Assembly: GCF_002102355.1 (NCBI RefSeq)
Contig: NZ_LQPT01000019.1
Location: forward strand, 248,001-312,000
Direction of reading: 5' to 3'
Length of the DNA stretch: 64,000 nt
Source: Mycobacterium sherrisii
GTDB lineage: Bacteria > Actinomycetota > Actinomycetes > Mycobacteriales > Mycobacteriaceae
Below are positions 34,919 through 43,154 of this stretch, piece after piece. The notes under the pieces were generated by a model, which was given only the letters and a program-made list of their open reading frames with translations, was not told the origin of the DNA and searched no databases. The translations under genes were made by a program, and so were the position numbers. Each line of letters opens with the position of its first letter. Position 1 is the first letter of the stretch.

Positions 34919-36019
34919 GTGACGGTCGTGATCGAACATGCTGACGGGACCTCCACGCCGCTGATCGACGCGAGCGTGCACATCTTCTTCCCCTCCAACA
35001 AGGCGCTGCGCGCGACCCTGCGCGAGCCGTTCAAGAGCCGGGGCTTCCCCGACTACGAGATGGACTGGTACGGCGCGCCGGGCGGTGAATATGCGCCCAG
35101 CACCGAAGGCCCGGACCGGGGGTACCCGGGCTCGAACCCCGAGTTCGTTGGCAACGAGCTCTTTTCAAAGCGCGGCGTCGATGTGGCCGTGCTGCATCCG
35201 ATGGCCCGGGGCATCATGCCGGATCGGCATCTGGGCACCGCGCTGCACGCCGCGCACAACGAGATGATGGTGTCGAAGTGGCTGGAGTCCAGTACCTTCG
35301 GTGACCGGTTCCGCGGCACCATCCGGGTCAACCCCGACGACATCCCCGGCGCGCTGCGCGAGATCGAGAAATGGCGATCGCACCCGCGCGTGGTCCAGAT
35401 CGGCGTGCCGTTGCAGTCCCGCGAGCTGTACGGCAAGCCGCAGTTCTGGCCGCTCTGGGAAGCCGCCGCCGACGCCGGGCTGCCCGTCGCCGCCCACATC
35501 GAGGTCGGCTCCGGCATCGCGTTCCCTCCCACACCCAACGGGAACACGCGCACGTACGAGCAGTACGTCAGCTTCATGGCGCTGAACTACCTGTATCACC
35601 AGATGAACATGATCGCCGAGGGAGTGTTCGAGCGGTTCGACGGCCTCAGGTTCGTGTGGGGCGACGGCGCCGCCGACTTCATCACGCCGTTCATCTGGCG
35701 GATGGACACGTTCGGCCGGCCGCACCTGGAGCAGACGCCATGGGCCCCGCGGATTCCGAGCGACTACCTGCCCGGTCACGTGTATTTCGTGCAAGGCAGT
35801 CTCGACGGGCCCGGCGATGTCGAGTTCGCCGGCGAATGGTTCGGGTTCACCGGCAAGGACAACATGGTGATGTTCGGCTCGAGCTACCCGCACTGGCAAT
35901 GCGGCGATGCGCAGAAGCTGCCCAGCGCCCTGTCCGCCGAGCAGCGCGAAAAGCTGTGTTGGCGTAACGCGGCGCAGCTCTACGGCATAGACATCCCAGC
36001 CGGGGTAAGCGCACAGTAG
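34919..36019 (+). CDS. amidohydrolase family 2 protein with altered metal site
   Basis: A 366-residue TIM-barrel protein of the amidohydrolase-2 family. The N-terminal motif is LIDASVHIFFP, a barrel histidine lies in LPVAAHIEVGSG, and the segment after strand 8 reads MFGSSYPHWQ. In active relatives this is GSDYPH, so the catalytic aspartate is serine here. The start is uncertain: GTG 34919 or GTG 34928 (GAAGGG 8 bases before). It is followed by a paralogue with the aspartate intact, so it may be a structural partner or have changed chemistry. First gene of a four-gene operon. Confidence 0.87.
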   Translation: MTVVIEHADGTSTPLIDASVHIFFPSNKALRATLREPFKSRGFPDYEMDWYGAPGGEYAPSTEGPDRGYPGSNPEFVGNELFSKRGVDVAVLHPMARGIMPDRHLGTALHAAHNEMMVSKWLESSTFGDRFRGTIRVNPDDIPGALREIEKWRSHPRVVQIGVPLQSRELYGKPQFWPLWEAAADAGLPVAAHIEVGSGIAFPPTPNGNTRTYEQYVSFMALNYLYHQMNMIAEGVFERFDGLRFVWGDGAADFITPFIWRMDTFGRPHLEQTPWAPRIPSDYLPGHVYFVQGSLDGPGDVEFAGEWFGFTGKDNMVMFGSSYPHWQCGDAQKLPSALSAEQREKLCWRNAAQLYGIDIPAGVSAQ

Positions 36020-36049
36020 AGGCAAGAGGCAAGACCGAGGAGTGCTGAG

Positions 36050-37195
36050 ATGACGTTGACCCATTCGCACGAGCGGGTTCCGGCAACCGAACGCATAGCC
36101 ATCCGGTGCGTCGATTCGGATGTCCACCCGGCCCCCAAGCGCGGCGAGCTCGTCCCGTACATCCCGGAACCCTGGCGCAGCAAGTACTTCCTCACCCGTA
36201 CCGTCGGCGAGCAGATCTACTACGACGCCCCCGACTACGCGCACTCTTACGCGATGCGGGTGGATTCCTTCCCCGCCAACGGCGAATTCCCGTGCAGTGA
36301 CCCGGATTTGGCATTCCGCCAGCTCATCATGGAGGCGGGTTCGGACATTGCGATCCTGGAACCGGCCGCCTACCCGGCACGCTTACCCGAAGCGCAGCAC
36401 GCGATGTCGGCCGCGCTGAACGACTGGCAGGCCAATCATTGGCTAGACAGCCACAACAACTGGCACCAGCGATGGCGGGGTTCGATCTGCTGCGCCATCG
36501 AGGAACCGGAGGAATCCGCGCGCGAGATCGAGAAATGGGCCGGGCACCCCTACATGGCGCAGATCCTGATCAAGGCCGAGCCGCGACCGTCCTGGGGTCA
36601 CCCGAAGTACGACCCGATTTGGGCCGCCGCCACCAAGCACGACATCACCGTCAGTTGCCACCTGTCGCGCAGTCAGTTCGACGAGCTGCCCATCCCGCCG
36701 GTGGGATTCCCCAGCTACAACCACGACTTCATGGTGACCTACTCACTGTTGGCCGCCAACCAGGTGATGAGCCTGATCTTCGACGGTGTTTTCGATCGGT
36801 TCCCGACGCTGCGGATCGTTTTCGTCGAGCACGCGTTCACCTGGATCCTGCCGCTGACGTGGCGCATGGACGCGATTTACCAGGCCCGCAAATCCTGGGT
36901 CGACATCAAGCGCAAGCCGTCGGAGTACGTCAAGGACCACATCAAGTTCACCACTCAGCCGCTGGATTATCCCGAAGACAAGACGGAGCTCACCCGCGCA
37001 CTGGAATGGATGGAGTGCGAGAAGATTCTGCTGTTTTCCTCCGATTACCCGCACTGGACATTCGACGACCCGCGATGGTTGGTCAAGCACCTGCCCAAGC
37101 ACGCGCGGGATGCGGTGATGTACCAGAACGGCATCGCCACCTACCACCTACCCGAGACCGTGCCGGTCCTCGAGGGTCAGACCCGGGTGCTCTGA
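36050..37195 (+). CDS. amidohydrolase family 2 metal-dependent hydrolase
   Basis: A 381-residue paralogue of the preceding protein. Motifs: CVDSDVHPAPK at the N-terminus, a barrel histidine in TVSCHLSRSQ, and the intact LLFSSDYPHWTFD with catalytic aspartate. ATG 36050 follows GAGGAG. Related enzymes decarboxylate or hydrolyse aromatic and ring-cleavage acids, often with one Zn or Mn ion. Next to the Rieske protein and alpha/beta hydrolase genes, it probably acts after an oxygenation step. Exact reaction unknown. Confidence 0.9.
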   Translation: MTLTHSHERVPATERIAIRCVDSDVHPAPKRGELVPYIPEPWRSKYFLTRTVGEQIYYDAPDYAHSYAMRVDSFPANGEFPCSDPDLAFRQLIMEAGSDIAILEPAAYPARLPEAQHAMSAALNDWQANHWLDSHNNWHQRWRGSICCAIEEPEESAREIEKWAGHPYMAQILIKAEPRPSWGHPKYDPIWAAATKHDITVSCHLSRSQFDELPIPPVGFPSYNHDFMVTYSLLAANQVMSLIFDGVFDRFPTLRIVFVEHAFTWILPLTWRMDAIYQARKSWVDIKRKPSEYVKDHIKFTTQPLDYPEDKTELTRALEWMECEKILLFSSDYPHWTFDDPRWLVKHLPKHARDAVMYQNGIATYHLPETVPVLEGQTRVL

Positions 37196-37196
37196 G

Positions 37197-37610
37197 TTGA
37201 CGGCCAAAGAGGAAGGGGCAACCACACGGCGCCCCGAACCCCGCCTCGCCCAGGGTCGCGAACACGTCGTCGCCACCGTTGACGAAATCCCGCCTGGCAG
37301 CCATAAGTTGGTTCCGATCGGGCGCCATGGAGTCGGTGTCTACAACGTCAACGGCACCTTCTACGCGATCGCGAATTACTGCCCACATCAAGGCGGTCCG
37401 CTCTGTTCGGGTCGGGCAAGGGGACGCACGATCATCGACGAGACCGCTCCGGGCGACTCGGTGATGGTGCGCGACCTGGAATACATCTACTGCCCGTGGC
37501 ATCAATGGGGTTTCGAGCTGGCGACGGGCACCACCGCGGTCAAGCCGGAATGGAGCATCCGCACCTATCCGGTACGCGTCGTCGGCAATGACGTTCTGGT
37601 ACAGGCCTAA
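37197..37610 (+). CDS. Rieske [2Fe-2S] ferredoxin
   Basis: A 137-residue small Rieske protein. Cluster ligands: C62 and H64 (CPHQGGPLC) and C99 and H102 (CPWHQWGFEL). The fold resembles Rieske ferredoxins that supply electrons to ring-hydroxylating oxygenases or act as redox subunits. There is a short Arg/Pro-rich N-terminus. TTG 37197 lies one base after the amidohydrolase stop. Possible partners are the Rieske oxygenase at 55968 or the flavoprotein at 39007. Confidence 0.9.
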   Translation: MTAKEEGATTRRPEPRLAQGREHVVATVDEIPPGSHKLVPIGRHGVGVYNVNGTFYAIANYCPHQGGPLCSGRARGRTIIDETAPGDSVMVRDLEYIYCPWHQWGFELATGTTAVKPEWSIRTYPVRVVGNDVLVQA

Positions 37611-37625
37611 CCACAGGAGAATCGC

Positions 37626-38492
37626 GTGCCTGCTATTGAGATCAACGGGGGAAACGTCGTCTACGAAATCCTCGGTGACTCAGGCGATCTCATTGCTCTG
37701 ACGCCGGGCGGCCGGTTCAGCAAAGAGATCCCCGGGCTGCGCCCGCTGGCTGAGGCGCTGGTCGCTGGCGGCTACCGGGTGCTGCTGTGGGACCGGCCCA
37801 ACTGCGGTGCCTCCGATGTGCAATTCTACGGGCAAAGCGAGTCCCACATGCGGGCCGAGACATTGCACAAGCTGGTGACGGGACTCGGCTTCGAACGCTG
37901 CATCCTCGCCGGAGGTTCGGGCGGTGCAAGGGATTCGATGCTGACCACGATGCTCTACCCCGAGCTGGTCACCAAGCTCGTGGTGTGGAACATCGTCGGC
38001 GGCATCTACGGCACGTTCGTGCTGGGTTCCTTCTACATCATTCCCAGCATCCTGGCGGTTCGCGGCACCGGGATGGACGGCGTGGTGAAGGTGCAGGAAT
38101 GGCGTGAGCGCATCGAGGAGAACCCGAACAACAAACAGCGCTTCCTGGAGATCGACTCCGGCGAGTTCCTCAAGGTCATGCTGCGCTGGCTCAACGCGTT
38201 CGTTTCCAAACCGGGACAGACGATTCCGGGGGTCGAGGACGAGATGTTCGATCGGATCACCGTTCCCACGCTGATCATCCGCGGTGGGGAGAACGACATG
38301 GACCACCCCAAGCGGACATCCTTGGAAGTCAGCTGCCTGATCAAGGGATCAAAGCTGATCGATCCGCCCTGGCCGGAAGACGCATGGGAGCGAGCATCCG
38401 AAGACCGCGCCGCCGGCCGGGTCAAGCACTTCAACATGTTCGACACCTGGGTGCAGGCAGCACCGGCGATCCTGGACTTCCTGGCGTCGTGA
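37626..38492 (+). CDS. alpha/beta hydrolase
   Basis: A 288-residue alpha/beta-hydrolase-fold protein. The HG motif region reads LTPGGRFSKEIPG. The nucleophile elbow is AGGSGGARD (serine about residue 99), the acid probably in RGGENDMDHP, and the C-terminal histidine is in VKHFNMFDTW. It is like hydrolases that cleave ring-fission or ester/thioester products. GTG 37626 has AGGAGA upstream, 15 bases after the Rieske gene. Last gene of the 34.9-38.5 kb operon. Confidence 0.9.
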   Translation: MPAIEINGGNVVYEILGDSGDLIALTPGGRFSKEIPGLRPLAEALVAGGYRVLLWDRPNCGASDVQFYGQSESHMRAETLHKLVTGLGFERCILAGGSGGARDSMLTTMLYPELVTKLVVWNIVGGIYGTFVLGSFYIIPSILAVRGTGMDGVVKVQEWRERIEENPNNKQRFLEIDSGEFLKVMLRWLNAFVSKPGQTIPGVEDEMFDRITVPTLIIRGGENDMDHPKRTSLEVSCLIKGSKLIDPPWPEDAWERASEDRAAGRVKHFNMFDTWVQAAPAILDFLAS

Positions 38493-38496
38493 TGGC

Positions 38497-38970
38497 TCAC
38501 ACCGTGCGAATGTGCACCTCGCAGTTGAGCGACGCCTCCAGTGCCGTGTGGATTCGGCTTTCTGGAATGCGCTCGAGGTCCGCCTCGCGCAGCGTCACCC
38601 GCACGACGTCGAACCCGTCGTCGCCCGGCGTACGTTCGACCTCACCGGTGAGGCCGAATGCGGACAGCACGCCCAGCGCGTCGTCGTCGGTTCCGCGGCT
38701 GACGAACGTGACAACGCCGGGAACGGGATCGATACCGAACACGCTGGCGCACAGGCTCATTGCCGTCGCCTTGGCGGTGTCAGGGTCTTCGGCGGTGATG
38801 AGCAGCGCAACTTCACGACGACTCACCGGCCTGGATGCCAAATCGTTTCCGATCGCCTCCGCCCCGGATTGGGCCGCGACTTCCACCAGCGCTGCCATGC
38901 CGTCTCGCACCTGTGCGGCCGTGAGCACACCTTCCGGGTCGACGTTGAGACGCACCACCGCAGTCCGCAT
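38497..38970 (-). CDS. conserved hypothetical protein
   Basis: A 157-residue protein starting MRTAVVRLNVDPEGVLTAAQVRD, converging on the hydrolase gene. The frame is open far upstream, but only as the antisense shadow of the NuoF-like gene; ATG 38970 leaves a 36-base divergent gap to that gene's GTG. It is soluble, alpha/beta, with no recognised motif. Divergence from the NuoF-like/ferredoxin pair could indicate shared regulation. Function unknown. Confidence 0.7.
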   Translation of the reverse strand: MRTAVVRLNVDPEGVLTAAQVRDGMAALVEVAAQSGAEAIGNDLASRPVSRREVALLITAEDPDTAKATAMSLCASVFGIDPVPGVVTFVSRGTDDDALGVLSAFGLTGEVERTPGDDGFDVVRVTLREADLERIPESRIHTALEASLNCEVHIRTV

Positions 38971-39006
38971 GGGCGCAAGCCTAACGAAGCCGATGGCGGG
39001 CCGGCC

Positions 39007-40314
39007 GTGAATACCACCCAGTCCACCGCGCTGACCACCACCGTCTTTCCGGGCTGCGTCCCGCGCCTGCTCACCGACCAACCCGGTCGGGAGGACCTCG
39101 GCAGCTACCGTCGGCTCGGCGGCTACGCCGCGCTCGTCAACGCTGAGGCATTGCTGCGTGAGGTCGAGGCCAGCGGGCTTCTCGGCCGGGGCGGCGCAGC
39201 TTTCCCCCTTGCGGTGAAGTTGCGGACGGTTCGCGACAACGGACGGCTGATCGCGGCCACCGGGGGCACTGTCGTGGTCGCGAATGGCGAAGAGGGAGAA
39301 CCGGCTTCGGTCAAGGACCGATGGCTGCTGCGCCATCGGCCGCACCTGGTGTTGGACGGGCTGCGATTGGCCGCGGCGGTCGTCGCCGCCGATCGCGCCT
39401 ACGTGTACGTGTCGGATCCGGAAGCGGCGCACAGCGTCGAAGCCGCGCTCGGCGAGCTCGGTTCCGACGTCCGCGGCGTCGGCATCAAGCTGGTGACGGT
39501 ACAACCCGGTTACGTCGCGGGCGAGGAAACCGCCGCGGTCCGGATGATCAACGAGGGCCTGGCCAAACCGACCGACAAGCCGCCGCGCCCATTCGAGGCG
39601 GGCGTGCATGACCGGCCCACGCTGGTGAGCAACGTTGAGACGCTGGCCAATCTGCCCTACCTGCAGCGCCACGGTGCGGCGGCGTTCCGTGCGGTGGGCA
39701 CGTCGTTGTCGCCCGGCACCTTCCTGGCCACCATCACCGGCGGCGGCAAATTGCCGGCCCTCTACGAGCTGCCGCACGGCGTGGCGTTCCCCGAATTGCT
39801 TGCGCGGCACGGCGTTTCCCCCGGACAGCTGCGCGGAGTACTGATGGGCGGATACTTCGCCGGCTTGCTCAACCGCACGGTATTGGACACCACACTGGAC
39901 CACGAGACGATGCGGCGGTTGGGCAGCGGTTTGGGTTGCGGCGCGATTTCGCTGATCACCGACGACTGCCCCGTCGCGGTCGCGGCGGCGGTGCTGGCCT
40001 ACTTCGACCGGGAAAACGCCGGGCAGTGCGGATCCTGCTTCAACGGGACGGCGGCCATGGCGGCGGCCGCGGGGGCGCTGCGCGACGGCGCCGCAACCAC
40101 CGAGGACGTCGACCGATTGCGCCGCTGGTCGGTGCTGCTGCGCGGACGCGGGGCGTGCGCAACCCTGGACGCGGCCACCAACGTCGCGGCCACCCTGCTC
40201 GACCAATTCCCGGAGGACGTCGCCGCACATCTGTACGGCACCTGCCGGGACTGCGCCCGCGGCGTGTTCCGTGCCGACCGGCCCTACGAGGCGGAAACAG
40301 GGAGAAACCCATGA
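39007..40314 (+). CDS. NuoF-like flavo-iron-sulfur protein (NADH-binding subunit type)
   Basis: A 435-residue protein resembling the 51-kDa NuoF subunit of complex I and the NAD-linked beta subunits of hydrogenases and formate dehydrogenases. GRGGAAFP is the FMN/NADH glycine-rich motif, VVANGEEGEPASVKDRWLL follows, and a C-terminal [4Fe-4S] motif includes GQCGSCFNGT with a further cysteine in ACATLD. Additional cysteines at the end (YGTCRDCARG) are typical. GTG 39007 is the plausible start. It is coupled (ATGA) to a ferredoxin gene, so it is probably an NAD(P)H:ferredoxin reductase for the local P450/Rieske enzymes; inference. Confidence 0.88.
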   Translation: MNTTQSTALTTTVFPGCVPRLLTDQPGREDLGSYRRLGGYAALVNAEALLREVEASGLLGRGGAAFPLAVKLRTVRDNGRLIAATGGTVVVANGEEGEPASVKDRWLLRHRPHLVLDGLRLAAAVVAADRAYVYVSDPEAAHSVEAALGELGSDVRGVGIKLVTVQPGYVAGEETAAVRMINEGLAKPTDKPPRPFEAGVHDRPTLVSNVETLANLPYLQRHGAAAFRAVGTSLSPGTFLATITGGGKLPALYELPHGVAFPELLARHGVSPGQLRGVLMGGYFAGLLNRTVLDTTLDHETMRRLGSGLGCGAISLITDDCPVAVAAAVLAYFDRENAGQCGSCFNGTAAMAAAAGALRDGAATTEDVDRLRRWSVLLRGRGACATLDAATNVAATLLDQFPEDVAAHLYGTCRDCARGVFRADRPYEAETGRNP

Positions 40315-40616
40315 GAATCCGCCTGGACCGCACCGTCTGCGACGGCTTCGGCATCTGCGCCAAGCACGCGCCCGGCTACTTCTCGCTGGACGACTGGGGC
40401 TACGCATCCCTGGTCGGCGACGGCACGGTGGCCGAGGCGGACCGCGACGCTGTCATGCGGGCACTGCTGGACTGCCCGGTACATGCCATCACCGAGATCG
40501 GTCAGCGCAGAGCCCCGGCCCCGCAGCCGCCACCGGCCGACCTCGGCGAGTCCGACGACCCGGCCGAGCACCTGAAAACCGAAGAGAACGAAGCCGAGTG
40601 GGGGTTCACGCGTTGA
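40311..40616 (+). CDS. [3Fe-4S]-type ferredoxin with C-terminal extension
   Basis: A 101-residue ferredoxin. Ligands C10-DGFGI-C16 and C55-P give the CX5C ... CP pattern of P450 ferredoxins, with phenylalanine in the variable position 13. About 40 extra C-terminal residues are acidic and Pro-rich, ending EAEWGFTR. ATG 40311 overlaps the NuoF-like stop by 4 bases, strongly suggesting these two proteins form a reductase-ferredoxin pair. Confidence 0.92.
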   Translation: MRIRLDRTVCDGFGICAKHAPGYFSLDDWGYASLVGDGTVAEADRDAVMRALLDCPVHAITEIGQRRAPAPQPPPADLGESDDPAEHLKTEENEAEWGFTR

Positions 40617-40644
40617 GCTCTTCGGCTTGCGAGTAAGAGCGTTC

Positions 40645-40857
40645 GTGCAACTCACCTTTGACCCCGAGGTGGAAGCATTCCGCCGGGACTTCGTCAGCCT
40701 TCTGACCGAGCATCTTCCCCCGGAAGTACAAGCGGCGCAACGTCCGTCATCGACCTCGCACATTCCGGATTGGTCCCGCCGCTGGCAACGGCTGCAATTC
40801 GCCCACGGTTGGCTGCTGCCCGGCAATCCCCCCGGCTCCGACCTCCGCCTCTGGTAG
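40645..40857 (+). pseudogene. truncated acyl-CoA dehydrogenase
   Basis: Only the first 70 or so codons of a FadE remain. From GTG 40645 the sequence reads VQLTFDPEVEAFRRDFVSLL ... SHIPDWSRRWQRLQFAHGWL, then LPGNPP and a run to TAG 40855-40857. The start matches the intact enzymes at 31047-32234 and 61553-62728 (MQLTFDSDVEEFRAEF), which continue as NPPEFGGRNAT. The break falls exactly where the conserved FGGRN segment should be. The rest of the gene is gone. Confidence 0.78.
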
Positions 40858-41067
40858 GCGTAGATCGACCCGGTGGACACAAGACGAAGCCCTTGGCGAC
40901 GCGGCAGTGATATCGCAGATTGCCCGGCATCTGCGCATTGGTTTCCAGCCGACGGTTCCAGTCGTCGACGCCGGGATCCACGGTCCCACCCTTTTGACCT
41001 GGTCGGAGGCGGGTCAGCGGAATAAGCTAAGCGAACCAAGGCCGGGAAAGCCCATGAGAGGCCCACC

Positions 41068-41388
41068 ATGATGCGGTTCGTTCGTCGTTTGACTACCTCA
41101 CTTGCGATCGCGCTCATGGCGACGGCGGTCGCAGCGATCGCGACACCCGGCATCAGTTCGGCGAACTGCGATCTCACCATGTCGTGGAATTGGGCGACCG
41201 GCCAGTGCAAGCCGCCGCCGGCGGCACCGGCGTGGTACACGCCCGCGCCTGCCTATGCGCCGTCATTCGCCGGACAGGACGTCCCGCCACCTCCCCCGTG
41301 GCCGTGGTGGTCACCCGTGGCCCCGACGTGGAGCGTCGGGTTTCACCAGTGGGGCGTTTACCTGAACGGCGTCTGGGTGCCGCTGTAG
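41068..41388 (+). CDS. secreted proline-rich protein
   Basis: A 106-residue exported protein. The signal peptide covers about residues 1-32 (LTTSLAIALMATAVAAIA ... SSA-NC). The mature region has two cysteines (NCDLTMSWNWATGQC), a Pro/Ala-rich middle with PPPPPWPWW, and a tryptophan-rich C-terminus (GFHQWGVYLNGVWVPL). ATG 41068 or 41071. It resembles small exported mycobacterial proteins of unknown role. Confidence 0.7.
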   Translation: MMRFVRRLTTSLAIALMATAVAAIATPGISSANCDLTMSWNWATGQCKPPPAAPAWYTPAPAYAPSFAGQDVPPPPPWPWWSPVAPTWSVGFHQWGVYLNGVWVPL

Positions 41389-41430
41389 TCGCCACCGAGC
41401 ACGCGATCTGGATCACCCCTGCCGCTCGGT

Positions 41431-41445
41431 GATAACGTAATTCTC
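41431..41445. promoter_or_regulatory. degenerate operator GATAAC-GTA-ATTCTC
   Basis: Right half perfect, left half two mismatches, correct 3-base spacing. Located 53 bases upstream of the DUF35-thiolase operon start at 41499. Confidence 0.42.
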
Positions 41446-41498
41446 CGATTCGTATAACCGCCCTACCGAATTGGTGGCCACGCGACTCCGGAGGTGAC

Positions 41499-43154
41499 GT
41501 GTCAGCAGCACCAAGCCGACCACTGCCCCAGGTAACCCCGGAGAACGAATTCTTCTGGACCTCGGGTGCCGACGGAAAGCTCCGGCTGCAGGCGTGCCGG
41601 GCGTGTGACTCGCTGATCCATCCGCCGGCGCCGGTCTGCCGTTATTGCCGTTCCCAGGATGTCGGGATGCGCGCCGTCTCCGGCAAGGCGACGCTGGCCG
41701 GTTTCACCGTCAACGAGCGGTTCAGCCTGCCCGGACTGGCAGCACCCTACGTAATCGCGCAGGTGGCAATCGCCGAGGATCCGCGAGTTCGCTTGACCAC
41801 CAACCTCGTTGACTGCGACATCGACCGGCTCGAACTCGGTCAACAGGTCGAGGTCGTTTTCCAGCAGGTTCAAGACGTCTGGTTTCCGCTGTTTCGACCC
41901 GTGCCGGACGCCGAGCCCGCTCAGTTGCCGGTCGACGAGATCGCCCCGGAACGCTTCGGCGAGTACGTCCGACCCATGCTCACCACGGAGAAATTCGAGG
42001 ACAAGGTCGCGCTGACCGGGGTCGGCATGTCACCGATCGGCCGGCGGCTGATGGCGCTCCCGCTGGCGTTGACGGTGCAGGCCTGCCAAGCGGCCCTCGC
42101 CGACGCGGGCCTGACCCACGCCGACATCGATGGCCTGTCGACCTACCCCGGCGCCATCAATGTCGGGGGGTTCGGCGAGGGCGGCGTCACGGCGCTCGAA
42201 GCCGCGCTGGGGATCCACCCGACGTGGCACAACGGCGCGATGGAAACGTTCGGCCCGGGCGGCTCGGTGATCGCCGCGATGCAAGCGGTCGCCTGCGGGC
42301 TGGCACGCCACGTGCTGTGCTTCCGGACGTTATGGGAAGCCACCAACGGCGAGCTGATGAAGCAGGGCAAGATCACTCCCTCGATGGGCCGAATGTCGGG
42401 CTGGCAGATGCCATTTGGTGCCACGTCCGCCGCACACACCCTGGCGATGAACGCCCAGCGCCATTTCCATCGCTACGGCACCACCAAGGAGACGCTGGGC
42501 TGGATCGCGTTGAATCAGCGCGCCAATGCCGAACTCAATCCGACGGCCATCTACCGCACGCCGATGACGATGGACGACTACCTGAACGCACGGTGCATCA
42601 CTACCCCCTTCGGCCTGTACGACTGCGACGTGCCGTGCGACGGGGCGGTCGCCGTGATCGTCTCGGCGGTCGACGCCGCCCGCGACCTGGCCAAGTCCCC
42701 GGTGCTGGTGGAGGCGGTGGGGACGCAGATCATCGAGCGACTCGACTGGGATCAGAGCACGCTGACCCACGAGCCCCAGGTACTCGGGCAGGCGGCGCAC
42801 CTGTGGACGCGCACCTCGCTGCGGCCCGCCGACGTCGACGTCGCCGAGCTCTACGACGGGTTCACCTTCAACTGCCTGTCCTGGATCGAAGCGCTGGGGT
42901 TCTGCGGGATCGGCGAGGCCAAGGAGTTCCTCGACGGCGGCAAGAACATCGCGCGCGACGGGCAACTGCCGCTCAACACCCACGGCGGCCAGCTGTCACA
43001 TGGCCGCACGCATGGCATGGGTCTGCTGCACGAGGCGATCACCCAGCTGCGCGGCGAGGCCGGTGACCGCCAGGTCGCCGGCGCCAGGGTCGGGGTGGTC
43101 AGCAGCGGAGGCTTGACGCCCAGCGGCGTGTTGCTGTTGAGAAGCGACGCATGA
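41499..43154 (+). CDS. DUF35 OB-fold / thiolase-like fusion (ChsH2-Ltp2 type)
   Basis: A 551-residue fusion. Residues 1-145 form a DUF35 unit: an N-terminal rubredoxin-like zinc ribbon (Cys33, Cys36, Cys47, Cys50 in CRAC ... CRYC) followed by an OB-fold with GFTVNERFSLPG. Residues about 165-551 are a thiolase/lipid-transfer-like domain (VALTGVGMSP ... EALGFCGIGEAKEF ... LNTHGGQLSHGRTHGMGLL). In steroid side-chain degradation, DUF35 and Ltp2 domains on separate proteins make a retro-aldolase complex; here they are one chain. It probably cleaves a C-C bond of a beta-hydroxyacyl-CoA. GTG 41499; heads a four-gene overlapping operon. Confidence 0.88.
   Translation: MSAAPSRPLPQVTPENEFFWTSGADGKLRLQACRACDSLIHPPAPVCRYCRSQDVGMRAVSGKATLAGFTVNERFSLPGLAAPYVIAQVAIAEDPRVRLTTNLVDCDIDRLELGQQVEVVFQQVQDVWFPLFRPVPDAEPAQLPVDEIAPERFGEYVRPMLTTEKFEDKVALTGVGMSPIGRRLMALPLALTVQACQAALADAGLTHADIDGLSTYPGAINVGGFGEGGVTALEAALGIHPTWHNGAMETFGPGGSVIAAMQAVACGLARHVLCFRTLWEATNGELMKQGKITPSMGRMSGWQMPFGATSAAHTLAMNAQRHFHRYGTTKETLGWIALNQRANAELNPTAIYRTPMTMDDYLNARCITTPFGLYDCDVPCDGAVAVIVSAVDAARDLAKSPVLVEAVGTQIIERLDWDQSTLTHEPQVLGQAAHLWTRTSLRPADVDVAELYDGFTFNCLSWIEALGFCGIGEAKEFLDGGKNIARDGQLPLNTHGGQLSHGRTHGMGLLHEAITQLRGEAGDRQVAGARVGVVSSGGLTPSGVLLLRSDA

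Noticed and set aside
38497-40407. 636-codon minus-strand frame
   Set aside because: Only the last 157 codons (to 38970) look like a gene; the rest is antisense to the NuoF-like gene.
40858-41067. Possible coding remnant on the minus strand between the FadE stub and the secreted protein
   Set aside because: A short stretch (DPGVDDWNRRLETNAQ) looks coding-like, but no family could be recognised and frames are short.
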